DNA of 47,385 bases from Rhodospirillales bacterium (GTDB lineage: Bacteria > Pseudomonadota > Alphaproteobacteria > Rhodospirillales > Shumkoniaceae), in assembly GCA_016776725.1 (NCBI GenBank), contig JADHSV010000028.1:1-47385 (forward strand). Direction: 5' to 3'. A model generated the notes under the pieces. It was not told the origin of the DNA, ran no database searches, and saw only the letters and a program-made list of their open reading frames with translations. The position numbers and the translations under genes were made by a program. Below, piece by piece: positions 1-6,979 of the stretch. Position 1 is the first letter of the stretch. Every line of letters starts with the position of its first letter.

Positions 1-1900
1 AAAAACGGACCATCGGAATGAGATTGTCCGTCGATGGAATATAGTGCCGCCATTCACCGGTCGAGAAATGCCAGAAGATGGCGAATGCCCACAAACCAAT
101 CAGCAGCCACGCCGCCGTGGTGTGCAAATGAACCGCTTCCTGGAATCCGAACACGGCATACAGACCGTGGATTTCAAACCCGGTCAGGGCCATGAACATG
201 ATCAGCGCGGCCTGCGTCCAATGCCAGAACCTCTCGAACCGTTTGAAGATGTAGATCGAGGTCAGTTTTACTTCCGCATGCGCAGCTCCCCTGCGCAGAC
301 GAATGGCCAGCCGCATGGTGCCATGACCGATAACCCCGGCCAGTGTTAGCAGCACCAGCACCCAGCCGCCTTTTTCAAGCAGCTCGTTATGATCGCGGGC
401 CAGCAAATAAAATCCGGAAACGTTTTCGAGGCGCGCACCAGCGGCATGGCAGTCTTCGCAGTCCAGTGCGTTGCCTTTTGGCGCCACCATGTGGTTGATG
501 GGAATTCGCATCTCGGTCTCGGCAAAGCCAACCTTGCCGCTGAATTCGTGACCAGCGGCCTTCATTCCGGCGGCAATGGATTTTTCCCAATCGAACGTGT
601 TCCAGTAGGCGTCCTTGTCCTTGCCGAACAAGTGCACCGCGGCAAGGGTCGAATTTCCGGCATCGACCGGTTGTTTGCCGCGCAACGTCTTGACCGGCCA
701 GATGCGTGAGCGCGCATCGTCGGCGGTTCCGCCCAGGGTGTTAAGAGATACGGTGCCGGCCGGATCAATCTTGTCGTTAAGGGTCCGGTGTTCGACGTCG
801 CCGTTAAACCACACATAGTCCGGCACGACGTTTTCGGCCCACTGGCTATCGCCGCGCTTGGTGGAATAGACAATGCGTTCCTTGTCATCCCGCTTGACGA
901 TCTCTTTCCCGGCATCGTCCAGTTTGCCCGCCGTCGACCAGTCCCAATACGTTTGCGTCGGCAGGCCGCCGCGGGCAAACGCCGGGATGTGGCATGTCTG
1001 GCAAGCAACGCGGTCAACGTGATCGTTGAGCTTGGCGTTTTCGCCATCGGGATGGGGTTTCAGGCCATGACAGGATTCGCACGTCGCGCGGCTGCCGCCC
1101 ACCACGTCCATTCCGCGGACATCCTTTGAAATGGGCGAATAGCGGCTGCCCGGCACCTGGTGCTGATCGGTCTTGTGGCAAGTGGCGCAGGAAAAATTCA
1201 GGCCGTCCTTCGCCATATGCACGTCGACATCGCGTGTCGTGTCGGTCAACGACGTATCGAGGTCGCCGTGTTTTACGCCATCGCCGCCGTCACTCAGGAA
1301 ATGGCACGAGCCGCACGATTCGCGGTTGGTTTTGCCGACCTTGAGTGCAAGCTCCGAGAAATCGGGCTTCTTAACAGCCTCGCGCACCATCTTGCGATCG
1401 TAGGTGACGTGGCACGCCGTGCACTTCGCCTTGCGAAGGTGCATTCTTTTGAGATCGTAGGTGCCGGTGGTGTCGTGGCAAACCAGGCAGTCGACCTGCT
1501 CCTCGGCCGCGAAATCAAACGTCTCGTCCGTCCAGTCATAGCCGATATGGCAGCGGGTACAGAAAGGCTCGTTCGACGCTGTGGAAATGAACGAGCCGTT
1601 AACGAGGTTCTTTTTACCCAGCAACTGCCCCGTTTTCCCGTTGGAAAACTGCCAGTTCCAGTGAATGGTCGTATGGACCTGCATGGATGCCTGATTATGG
1701 CAACCGAGACAGGCCTTGGTGACCTCGGGTCCGGAGGCGAAGTCCTGTTTCAACTCCTCAAAGCGTGAATGATCCGCGGTGGAGAGCCCTATGGGCCCGG
1801 TCGGCTCCGTTTTCGCCGTTTCCGCCGCAATTCCTACGGCACCGTTAACCCCGCCGAAAATCAGGCCCAAAACAAAAGCCAGCGCCAATTGTACCCGCAT
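1..1900 (-). CDS. Multiheme cytochrome c (octaheme tetrathionate reductase-like) fused to cytochrome b domain, partial
   Basis: Read on the minus strand from ATG at 1900, the frame stays open to the window edge, so the 3' end is missing (633 codons visible). The product begins with a signal-like segment (LALAFVLGLIFGGVNGAVG). A periplasmic part follows with nine CXXCH heme-c motifs: CLGCH, CTRCH, CLVCH, CTACH, CGSCH, CATCH, CESCH, CQTCH and CEDCH. The spacing and the early HTTIHWNW segment resemble the octaheme tetrathionate reductase (OTR) family, which usually has eight. After about residue 485 there is a membrane segment (WVLVLLTLAGVIGHG), then a stretch with FWHWTQAALIMFMALTGFEIH and a later VHLHTTAAWLLIGLWAFAIFWHF. 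This is the pattern of hydrogenase or formate-dehydrogenase type cytochrome b subunits, with histidines for heme b. Inference: a quinol-linked enzyme or electron conduit acting on a sulfur or nitrogen oxyanion. The substrate cannot be told from sequence. Confidence 0.85.
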   Translation of the reverse strand, partial: MRVQLALAFVLGLIFGGVNGAVGIAAETAKTEPTGPIGLSTADHSRFEELKQDFASGPEVTKACLGCHNQASMQVHTTIHWNWQFSNGKTGQLLGKKNLVNGSFISTASNEPFCTRCHIGYDWTDETFDFAAEEQVDCLVCHDTTGTYDLKRMHLRKAKCTACHVTYDRKMVREAVKKPDFSELALKVGKTNRESCGSCHFLSDGGDGVKHGDLDTSLTDTTRDVDVHMAKDGLNFSCATCHKTDQHQVPGSRYSPISKDVRGMDVVGGSRATCESCHGLKPHPDGENAKLNDHVDRVACQTCHIPAFARGGLPTQTYWDWSTAGKLDDAGKEIVKRDDKERIVYSTKRGDSQWAENVVPDYVWFNGDVEHRTLNDKIDPAGTVSLNTLGGTADDARSRIWPVKTLRGKQPVDAGNSTLAAVHLFGKDKDAYWNTFDWEKSIAAGMKAAGHEFSGKVGFAETEMRIPINHMVAPKGNALDCEDCHAAGARLENVSGFYLLARDHNELLEKGGWVLVLLTLAGVIGHGTMRLAIRLRRGAAHAEVKLTSIYIFKRFERFWHWTQAALIMFMALTGFEIHGLYAVFGFQEAVHLHTTAAWLLIGLWAFAIFWHFSTGEWRHYIPSTDNLIPMVRF

Positions 1901-2282
1901 CCAAGCCCCGCTCACTTCCAGTGTTATTTTCCTTCGCCCATTTGTCCGCCTCTCGCCCCTGTTCCTCACGCATTTCACCGGGACCGAAATTCGACCGTCA
2001 TGGACGTGGCATTCATCCTGCCGGATTTTTCCGGCGACGCCTCATGCTATCTGGATATCTATTTGTTTTCTAGGGTTAATATATCGAAATGTATGGTTTT
2101 GTTATGATATTTGTTATCATTCTCTAATGTTTATCCACAAAAATGTCATTTTTGGCACGTCAAAAAAATATGGCGCCAGATAACTTATTGGTCCGGTTCC
2201 GCACCTACCAAAAGCACCCCGCCGCTATGGCGAAGGACAGCTTCATGCTGGAAAGAACCATTTCTCGCGGAAAAGTCGCGCG
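1901..2282. other. Intergenic region upstream of the multiheme cytochrome
   Basis: This 382-base gap lies between the start of the cytochrome gene and the stop of the 112-residue ORF. Its middle (about 2040-2170) is markedly AT-rich compared with its surroundings and probably holds the cytochrome promoter. A plus-strand ORF at 2143-2328 has no convincing ribosome binding site and is not called. Apart from the dyad at 2104-2120 I see no further structure. Confidence 0.5.
2104..2120. promoter_or_regulatory. Fur-like dyad (ATGATA-N5-TATCAT)
   Basis: A perfect inverted repeat, ATGATA followed five bases later by TATCAT, lies in AT-rich DNA about 200 bases upstream of the multiheme cytochrome. 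The TGATA/TATCA half sites match the outer parts of the classical Fur 7-1-7 box, while the central bases differ. It could be a metal-responsive operator, but a chance palindrome in AT-rich DNA is possible. Confidence 0.3.
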
Positions 2283-2621
2283 CTACGATTTAAGCACGGA
2301 ATCTGAAGGATTCTCTGGGCCGCCATAGGCCTCGTCCCATTCATTGCCTGGTGTTTGCAGTATGTTTGAGACGAGAAGGCGGGCGCGGCAGAATTGATCC
2401 GGCGCCCTTGGACAGGCGGCGGCGATTGCGTCAAGTTCGGCAACAACCTTTACTTTTTGATAGCACCCAAACTCATCTTCCTGCGCATCCATCGACCCAA
2501 TTATTTCCTGCAGTTGATCGACACAATGCGCGCTTCCGGGCTTTTTCTCACATTTGTCTATGACCGCCAGAACGTCGTCCTTCAAATTCAGACGATGATA
2601 GACGTCAAATATATCGATCAT
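2283..2621 (-). CDS. Hypothetical 112-residue cysteine-containing protein
   Basis: I do not recognise this protein. It is supported by a good ribosome binding site (GGAGAGG) just upstream of ATG at 2621 and by alphaproteobacterial-looking codon use. The product has no membrane segment and is probably helical and soluble. It contains five cysteines (DKCEKK, AHCVDQ, FGCYQK, AACPRA, QFCRAR), many for its length and spaced 10 to 23 residues apart, which suggests disulfides or metal binding. It is the last of a set of small genes downstream of the mamZ-like gene and transcribed the same way. An accessory role in the magnetosome cluster is only a guess from position. Confidence 0.6.
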   Translation of the reverse strand: MIDIFDVYHRLNLKDDVLAVIDKCEKKPGSAHCVDQLQEIIGSMDAQEDEFGCYQKVKVVAELDAIAAACPRAPDQFCRARLLVSNILQTPGNEWDEAYGGPENPSDSVLKS

Positions 2622-2659
2622 GGCCTCTCCGAAAATACTTTCCGGGAACGCTTGGAAGC

Positions 2660-2800
2660 CTAAACCCGCGCAGTGGATTCGCGAGTGGAAGCGGCTTTCG
2701 CCCGTTTTCGCTTCATCGCACGCTCAATGGACGCATAGGCCATTTGCGATAAAAGGATGACGACCACGTTTTTCAGAATGGACGCTGCAATTTGGTACAT
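2660..2800 (-). CDS. Small single-span membrane protein (46 residues)
   Basis: This short reading frame starts MYQIAASILKN at ATG 2800, behind a GAGGTG ribosome binding site. It encodes one hydrophobic segment (about residues 4-24, ending LLSQMAYA) followed by a very basic tail (RAMKRKRAKAASTRES), which would place the tail on the cytoplasmic side. I know no family for it. It lies 8 bases after the stop of the preceding small frame and 38 bases before the 112-residue ORF, so the three look like one transcript. Magnetosome clusters commonly encode tiny membrane proteins (for example MamI, MamL and MamR), but I see no specific match to any of them. Confidence 0.5.
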   Translation of the reverse strand: MYQIAASILKNVVVILLSQMAYASIERAMKRKRAKAASTRESTARV

Positions 2801-2808
2801 CGCCCACC

Positions 2809-3082
2809 TCACATATCGTCACGGCGCCTGCGACTTGACATGAAACCGACAGAGGCCAGCGCCACGATCGCCCCCAGGATGACGGATCCCAAACCGAAGA
2901 ACCCAGTTGGTCTTACCGCGCAAAACGGTCGAAATGATCGGCCAGCCATATAGAACCCACGTGCGCTTCTCATCACATGCCTCATACTTCTGCAGTGTTA
3001 ATACAACCCTTGAGCCGGAACGACACTCAAGCTGTAAGGATGCGAAATGATGGCATGCGATAAGAAAATGCCACAATGACAT
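2809..3082 (-). CDS. Candidate small membrane protein split over two overlapping frames
   Basis: Two overlapping frames cover this stretch. One runs from ATG 3082 to 2819 (87 residues). It begins with protein-like sequence containing several cysteines, up to about RGKTNWVLRF, and then becomes implausible. The other ends at TGA 2809 and encodes a clear membrane helix (GLGSVILGAIVALASVGF) followed by SSRRRRDD, but its starts at 2985 or 2949 lack ribosome binding sites. A one-base frame change near 2890-2905 would join the good halves into one protein with an N-terminal Cys-containing domain and a C-terminal anchor. AT-rich DNA at 3083-3150 could be its promoter. I cannot tell a real frameshift from a sequencing error or two separate frames. 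Confidence 0.35.
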
Positions 3083-3153
3083 TTCTCAATATAAAGAAAA
3101 TTAGTTGCTGTTATTTACTATGACAGCATTCTGCTGAAAGTTGGAGTTGGGGG

Positions 3154-5124
3154 TTAGACCTCTATTTGTTTTCCGCAGGTGCAAACCACCCGCTTGCCGG
3201 CCTTCCGGTCGCCGCAACTGCCGTCGCACAAATCAGCGCTTTCAACGCCACGCCGCCGCCAATAGCGGTAGCCAAGCAACAGGGCGACCAGGGCGGCATA
3301 AATGTAGGGCTCGCCGTTCTCTGTTTCGGCGGCGAATATGAAGTGCAGGGCAACGGTCACGTTGAGGACGTAAACCATCTTGTGCAGCTTCTTCCATTTT
3401 TTGCCGCCCAAGCGACGGATCGCGTCTCTTCGCGACGTTAGCGCCAGCGGAGTCAGCAATATGAACGAAATCAAGCCCAGCAGGATGAAGGGGCGCTTGT
3501 AGATGTCGGCGAACATGTCGTCCAGATCGAACACCCACTCCAGACTGACGTATGTACAAACATGGAGCACGGCATAGAAAAAGGCGTAGAGGCCGATCAT
3601 CCTGTTGTACCGCGTTAGCGCTTTCAGGCCGGTCATCTCGGCAATGGGGCGCAGAGCCAGCGAGATGATCAGGAAAGTAAAGGCCCAGTCGCCCAGATAA
3701 CGGTTGATGAAGCCGACCGGCAAATCCGTCATGTCGCCGCCCGGCGCGTAGCCGCCCACCAACATACGCCCGACCAGCCAAACGAAAGGCAAGGCCGAGG
3801 TAAGGAATACCAGCGACTTCCAGCTCACGTCGCGATTGCCGGTGAGTGTGTGGTCCGCACTCTCTTCAATCCCATTGACAATCAGCCAACTGGCAAACAG
3901 GAGAACCAGCAGCTTGCCCGTTCCCATTAGTATGAACGGTGCGCGGGGTCCAACGGCATCGAAATAATAGCCCCCGCTCTGAACCAGCATGATTATACCG
4001 ATGCTGCCAATCAGGTAGAGCGTTCCCAGGACCGAGCCGAGCAGTTTTCGAGGCGAGACGTCCACCGTCAGCACCTCCAGCGTTACCGTAGAGCCGGCGT
4101 GTCCAACGCCAATCAGAAACAGCGGCAACGCGACTCCCCAGTTGTAGGGGTTTTCGATCAAGCCGATGATTACGTACCCGATGCTGGCCAGGGACAGGCT
4201 GACGCCGATGGCGTGGATGCGGCTATGGTTTTCGACGAAGCGCCGCCACAGCGGGATCGACAACAACACGCCGGCACCCAGGAAACCAACCATTGCCGCC
4301 GCATGCGCCGTTGCGAACAGGCGGGTCTCACCGACCATGTCGGCCATGGAAATACACCACAGCGAATAGAACAGGCTGACCACCACCAAATCCATCCGCG
4401 TGTAGAAGGCGGCGGCGAAGGCGAGTTGCATGCGCGGATCCGCCATCACCAGGTCCCACACCTGAAGAAGCGGGTGGCGATTGTCATCGCGCCGGTCGGA
4501 AACGTCGACCAACGACAGGCGGGACATCCAGGCGCCGGCCAACCCGATGAACGCCAGACCGATGGTGATGAGCAGAATGCCGTTCTCTATCTCGGCAACC
4601 TGCATCATGATGGCCGACAGCACGGTGCCGCCGAAGACGATCATAAAGGTGGCGTTGGACATCAACCGGGGGCGGCTTTTGAAATTCGAGGCATCGCCAA
4701 CCAGGGTCAGCAGGAGGGTTTGAGCCGTATCCGCGCCCATGGTGATCAATATCCGGGCGAAGTAGAAAGCAATCAGCCCGCCGATGCCGACGCTAAGGCC
4801 GATCTCGTAACTCATGGGCAACAGGAAGGCGCCGATGCTGATCAGAAGAAACCCATAGAAAATCACCGGCACCCGGCCGACCCGGTCCGATTTGAAGCTG
4901 AAAAAACCGACGCACAGAATGGCAATAATCTCCGCCACCACCTGGACGTCGGCGTTGATCTCTCCCTCCTTCTCAAAGGGGATGCCGAAGACCTGATCAA
5001 GCAGCAGAGGCTGAATGGCGACCGCCACCGCCCCCACCAGAGCGCTGGTGGCGGACAACAGGTACAGCGCATTCCACTGGTGCGATTTGAGCCGTTCTGA
5101 TCGTTTGGTCAGAGGCGTTTCCAA
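3154..5124 (-). CDS. mamZ: MamZ-like magnetosome protein: MFS transporter fused to ferric-reductase-like domain
   Basis: This 656-residue multispan protein has two parts. Residues about 20-425 form a major facilitator domain (many helices, with the loop SFKSDRVGRVP after the second). Residues about 440-625 form a YedZ/ferric-reductase-like transmembrane domain with histidines positioned for heme (AVLHV, KKLHKMVYV, ALHFIF). This fusion and length match MamZ of the Magnetospirillum mamXY operon; MamH has only the first part. Family knowledge links MamZ to iron transport and redox control at the magnetosome membrane, working with MamX. The start is TTG at 5124, directly after the TAA of the mamX-like gene, with GAGGAAGAG overlapping that gene's end, so the two are probably translationally coupled. 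The C-terminal tail carries four cysteines (LCDGSCGD, VVCTCGK), a possible metal site. Confidence 0.88.
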   Translation of the reverse strand: METPLTKRSERLKSHQWNALYLLSATSALVGAVAVAIQPLLLDQVFGIPFEKEGEINADVQVVAEIIAILCVGFFSFKSDRVGRVPVIFYGFLLISIGAFLLPMSYEIGLSVGIGGLIAFYFARILITMGADTAQTLLLTLVGDASNFKSRPRLMSNATFMIVFGGTVLSAIMMQVAEIENGILLITIGLAFIGLAGAWMSRLSLVDVSDRRDDNRHPLLQVWDLVMADPRMQLAFAAAFYTRMDLVVVSLFYSLWCISMADMVGETRLFATAHAAAMVGFLGAGVLLSIPLWRRFVENHSRIHAIGVSLSLASIGYVIIGLIENPYNWGVALPLFLIGVGHAGSTVTLEVLTVDVSPRKLLGSVLGTLYLIGSIGIIMLVQSGGYYFDAVGPRAPFILMGTGKLLVLLFASWLIVNGIEESADHTLTGNRDVSWKSLVFLTSALPFVWLVGRMLVGGYAPGGDMTDLPVGFINRYLGDWAFTFLIISLALRPIAEMTGLKALTRYNRMIGLYAFFYAVLHVCTYVSLEWVFDLDDMFADIYKRPFILLGLISFILLTPLALTSRRDAIRRLGGKKWKKLHKMVYVLNVTVALHFIFAAETENGEPYIYAALVALLLGYRYWRRRGVESADLCDGSCGDRKAGKRVVCTCGKQIEV

Positions 5125-6081
5125 TTACTCTTCCTCACCTTCGCGTTCTGCACCCGGCTGCCAAAATCCGATCATGTGAGAATCACGCAGCATACACAGC
5201 TCACCGTTCACTGCGATATTCATGGCGTACGCCAACTCTTTGGGGTCGCCCGCATTCTGGCGGAAGGCGGTCCCCTTCACGAACATGCCGGGACCGACCA
5301 GGCATTCCTCGCGCTGCAAGAACCAGTAAGGAGCGAGGTCGATCCAGAAGGGCGCGCTGACGCCATTATCGACCAGGGCCGTGACGTTCCTGGCCGCCAG
5401 GGATGAGGCGTCTTGATAAACCTTCCTGACCTTCCCCTGGAACCGAACATGCATGAAGGTTTCGTGGGCTTCCCTGCCCAACATTTGCGGCCTCGGCGGC
5501 TTAGGCGATGCCGTCCTCATGGCCACCGTTACCATTTGCGATGGTGCCGTGGGTGGGCCCGGGCGCTTGTTGACGACGGTGTGGCAACTGTCACATGGCT
5601 GCCGGTTGCGCTCACCCCTGTGCGGTGACGGCGCACCGTCCGTGATTGGTGGTATCCGCGATGCCCTGCTCATGGCCACCGTTACCATTTGCATGGGTTT
5701 GGGCGATTGCACGGTCTCTTGCACGCCTTGGCGTTTGTCGACGACGGTGTGGCAGTCGGTGCAGGGTTGTTGATCGCGCGCCCCCCCGTGCGGCGACGGC
5801 GTGCCGACAATGATCGGCAAGCGCATTTCTCCAACGGCGTTTTCAGGCGGCAGGATGACGTGACAGGTTCCGCAGGCCATTTTCTCCTTGCCATCCGCGT
5901 GCGGGGCCGGCGCGCCATCCGTGATCGGCGGCACATTTTCGTAGGAGTGGTCCTTCCACGGGTTAACGTCGAAGACGGCGCCCAAAAACACGGCCAGGCT
6001 GAAGACGATGCCAAAAGCCATGACCCATTCGGAATTGTTGTGAGGGAGAAGCCTCACCTTTCTTCGGGCACCGGGTATCAT
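5125..6081 (-). CDS. mamX: MamX-like magnetosome protein with three magnetochrome motifs
   Basis: The 318-residue product has one membrane anchor near residues 20-37 (VMAFGIVFSLAVFLGAVF). It then has three magnetochrome-type heme sites: CGTCH at 70-74, CTDCH at 107-111 and CDSCH at 163-167. Each is preceded by the magnetochrome signature of a Pro-rich stretch and PH (PPITDGAPAPH, GTPSPH, PPITDGAPSPH). A conserved C-terminal region (about 205-308, HETFMHVRFQGKVRKVYQD and later GMFVKGTAFRQNAGDP) follows. MamX and MamT normally have two such sites. The C-terminal region also recalls MamT, but the mamZ-like gene directly downstream favours MamX. Expected role: electron transfer that sets the Fe(II)/Fe(III) balance in the magnetosome. 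The third site comes from an internal tandem duplication. The start at 6081 lies 20 bases after the mms6-like stop. Confidence 0.87.
   Translation of the reverse strand: MIPGARRKVRLLPHNNSEWVMAFGIVFSLAVFLGAVFDVNPWKDHSYENVPPITDGAPAPHADGKEKMACGTCHVILPPENAVGEMRLPIIVGTPSPHGGARDQQPCTDCHTVVDKRQGVQETVQSPKPMQMVTVAMSRASRIPPITDGAPSPHRGERNRQPCDSCHTVVNKRPGPPTAPSQMVTVAMRTASPKPPRPQMLGREAHETFMHVRFQGKVRKVYQDASSLAARNVTALVDNGVSAPFWIDLAPYWFLQREECLVGPGMFVKGTAFRQNAGDPKELAYAMNIAVNGELCMLRDSHMIGFWQPGAEREGEEE
5505..5810. repeat. 153-bp tandem duplication within the mamX-like gene
   Basis: Bases 5505-5539 and 5658-5692 are 33/35 identical by eye, offset by 153 bases (51 codons, so in frame). Similarity continues in patches, such as the shared GACGACGGTGTGGCA just before each heme codon run. 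At protein level the repeat gives QMVTVAM twice, each following a magnetochrome heme motif. The near identity of one part points to a fairly recent duplication. Confidence 0.75.
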
Positions 6082-6101
6082 CGTAGTTTAGACCCGTTTC
6101 C

Positions 6102-6668
6102 TCAAGAAAGGGCGTCGACGAGCTCGCTCATCTCCTCGTCAATCGCCGATGGCGCGCTGCGCTTCCGGAAATAGTAGTAAAGAGCGGCCGCGCCGGCCAC
6201 GCCGATAAGTGCGATGCCGCCCACCGAGCCAAGTCCTAACCCAAGCCCCAGGCTCAGCCCCTTACCGGTCCAGATGGTTCCGGCAGCCACGCCCGCCGCT
6301 TTGGAGGTCGCGCCCGCGGCCGTTACCGCGCCGCCGCCTTTTACCGTCAGAGCAGCAGTCTTAAACATGGTGCCGCCCTTGGCCGTGGCAAGCTGGCATG
6401 TCCCGTTACCGCCCCATGCCGCGGTCTTGGCGAAGGCTCCGCCATTGGCGGCAGCAAGCTGACATGTACCGTTGCCGCCCATGCCGCCCCCACCGGCAAA
6501 GCCAAAACCGTTGGCGCCCGCGGCTTTCATGCCGAAGCCCCCGCCTTTCATGCCGAAGCCTCCACCCTTCAGGCCAAGGCCCGCGCCTTTCGCGTTACCG
6601 AGGGGGCAAACAGCCCCAGGGGCCAAGGATCCGTTGTGAAGATTGGTAAGGATGTTTGCAGACGGCAC
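6102..6668 (-). CDS. mms6: Mms6-like magnetosome crystal-shaping protein
   Basis: The C-terminal third carries the Mms6 hallmark: GTIWTGKGLSLGLGLGLG (residues 130-147), then a hydrophobic helix (IALIGVAGAAALYYYF), a basic turn (RKR) and an acidic end, IDEEMSELVDALS. Known Mms6 ends in nearly the same DEE...DALA pattern. In Magnetospirillum, Mms6 sits tightly on magnetite and its acidic tail binds iron and shapes the crystal. The first 125 residues are unusual: Gly-Lys repeats (KGGGFGM twice) and two copies of GGNGTCQLA, each with a cysteine. Total length is 188 residues, longer than typical Mms6. The start is GTG at 6668 with GGAAAAAG upstream. It is first in a probable operon with the mamX- and mamZ-like genes. 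MamD/Mms7 shares the LG repeat, but the tail favours Mms6. Confidence 0.88.
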   Translation of the reverse strand: MPSANILTNLHNGSLAPGAVCPLGNAKGAGLGLKGGGFGMKGGGFGMKAAGANGFGFAGGGGMGGNGTCQLAAANGGAFAKTAAWGGNGTCQLATAKGGTMFKTAALTVKGGGAVTAAGATSKAAGVAAGTIWTGKGLSLGLGLGLGSVGGIALIGVAGAAALYYYFRKRSAPSAIDEEMSELVDALS

Positions 6669-6770
6669 GAGACTTTTTCCATTCTTTGCTGATGGTTAGC
6701 TTCAACGAAGACCGCTCGTCCGCACTGCGAGAAACGTAGGCGGGCGTAAAGCACGGCAACATCATTTCAT

Positions 6771-6799
6771 AAGCTATTCGTACATTAGCGAAGTGTCAA
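6771..6799 (-). promoter_or_regulatory. Candidate sigma-70 promoter of mms6-mamX-mamZ
   Basis: On the minus strand a perfect -35 box TTGACA (6799-6794) is followed after 17 bases by TAGCTT (6776-6771), a weak -10. It lies about 100 bases upstream of the GTG start at 6668 and points toward the magnetosome genes. The -35 is strong but the -10 matches only three of six consensus bases. Confidence 0.4.
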
Positions 6800-6873
6800 T
6801 TAGCATCCATGAAAAAATAGGCGTATTTCTGCTGATATTTGCGGGAGAGTGATGCCTTTACCTGTTTATACTA

Positions 6874-6890
6874 TTGCAATTAGTTTGCAA
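6874..6890. promoter_or_regulatory. TTGCAA-N5-TTGCAA dyad, candidate operator
   Basis: Two copies of the self-complementary hexamer TTGCAA are separated by TTAGT, giving an inverted repeat that is also part of an 11-base direct repeat (TTGCAATTAGT). Some alphaproteobacterial iron regulators of the Fur family use TGCAA-type half sites, so iron control of the mms6-mamX-mamZ unit is conceivable. It lies about 75 bases upstream of the candidate -35 box. Confidence 0.3.
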
Positions 6891-6945
6891 TTAGTTCTCC
6901 ACGGCCATACCAGCCCCATCCTCTCGGCTTTCGGCGCCAAAATAA

Positions 6946-6979
6946 TCAAGGCCTCAGCGATTTCCCGCTAAGGCCTTGA
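6946..6979 (-). terminator. Rho-independent terminator of tRNA-Lys
   Basis: The nine-base arms TCAAGGCCT (6946-6954) and AGGCCTTGA (6971-6979) are perfectly complementary, with extra inner pairing. On the minus strand they are followed by a T-rich stretch (TTATTTT), just after the 3' end of the tRNA. Confidence 0.75.

Noticed and set aside
562-1047. 161-residue minus-strand ORF and the plus-strand ORFs between 389 and 1768
   Set aside because: They are shadows of the multiheme cytochrome frame, which is open from 1900 to the window edge and holds nine CXXCH motifs.
2143-2328. Plus-strand 61-residue ORF (MSFLARQKNMAPD)
   Set aside because: No ribosome binding site, and its end overlaps the opposing 112-residue ORF. 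Composition is not decisive, so it was left uncalled.
4099-5100. 333-residue plus-strand ORF opposite the mamZ-like gene
   Set aside because: Hydrophilic Gln/His-rich reading of a membrane-protein gene; not plausible coding.
5125-6081. Assignment as MamT instead of MamX
   Set aside because: The heme motifs and C-terminal region also recall MamT, but the directly adjacent mamZ-like gene is the usual partner of MamX. A search is needed to settle it.
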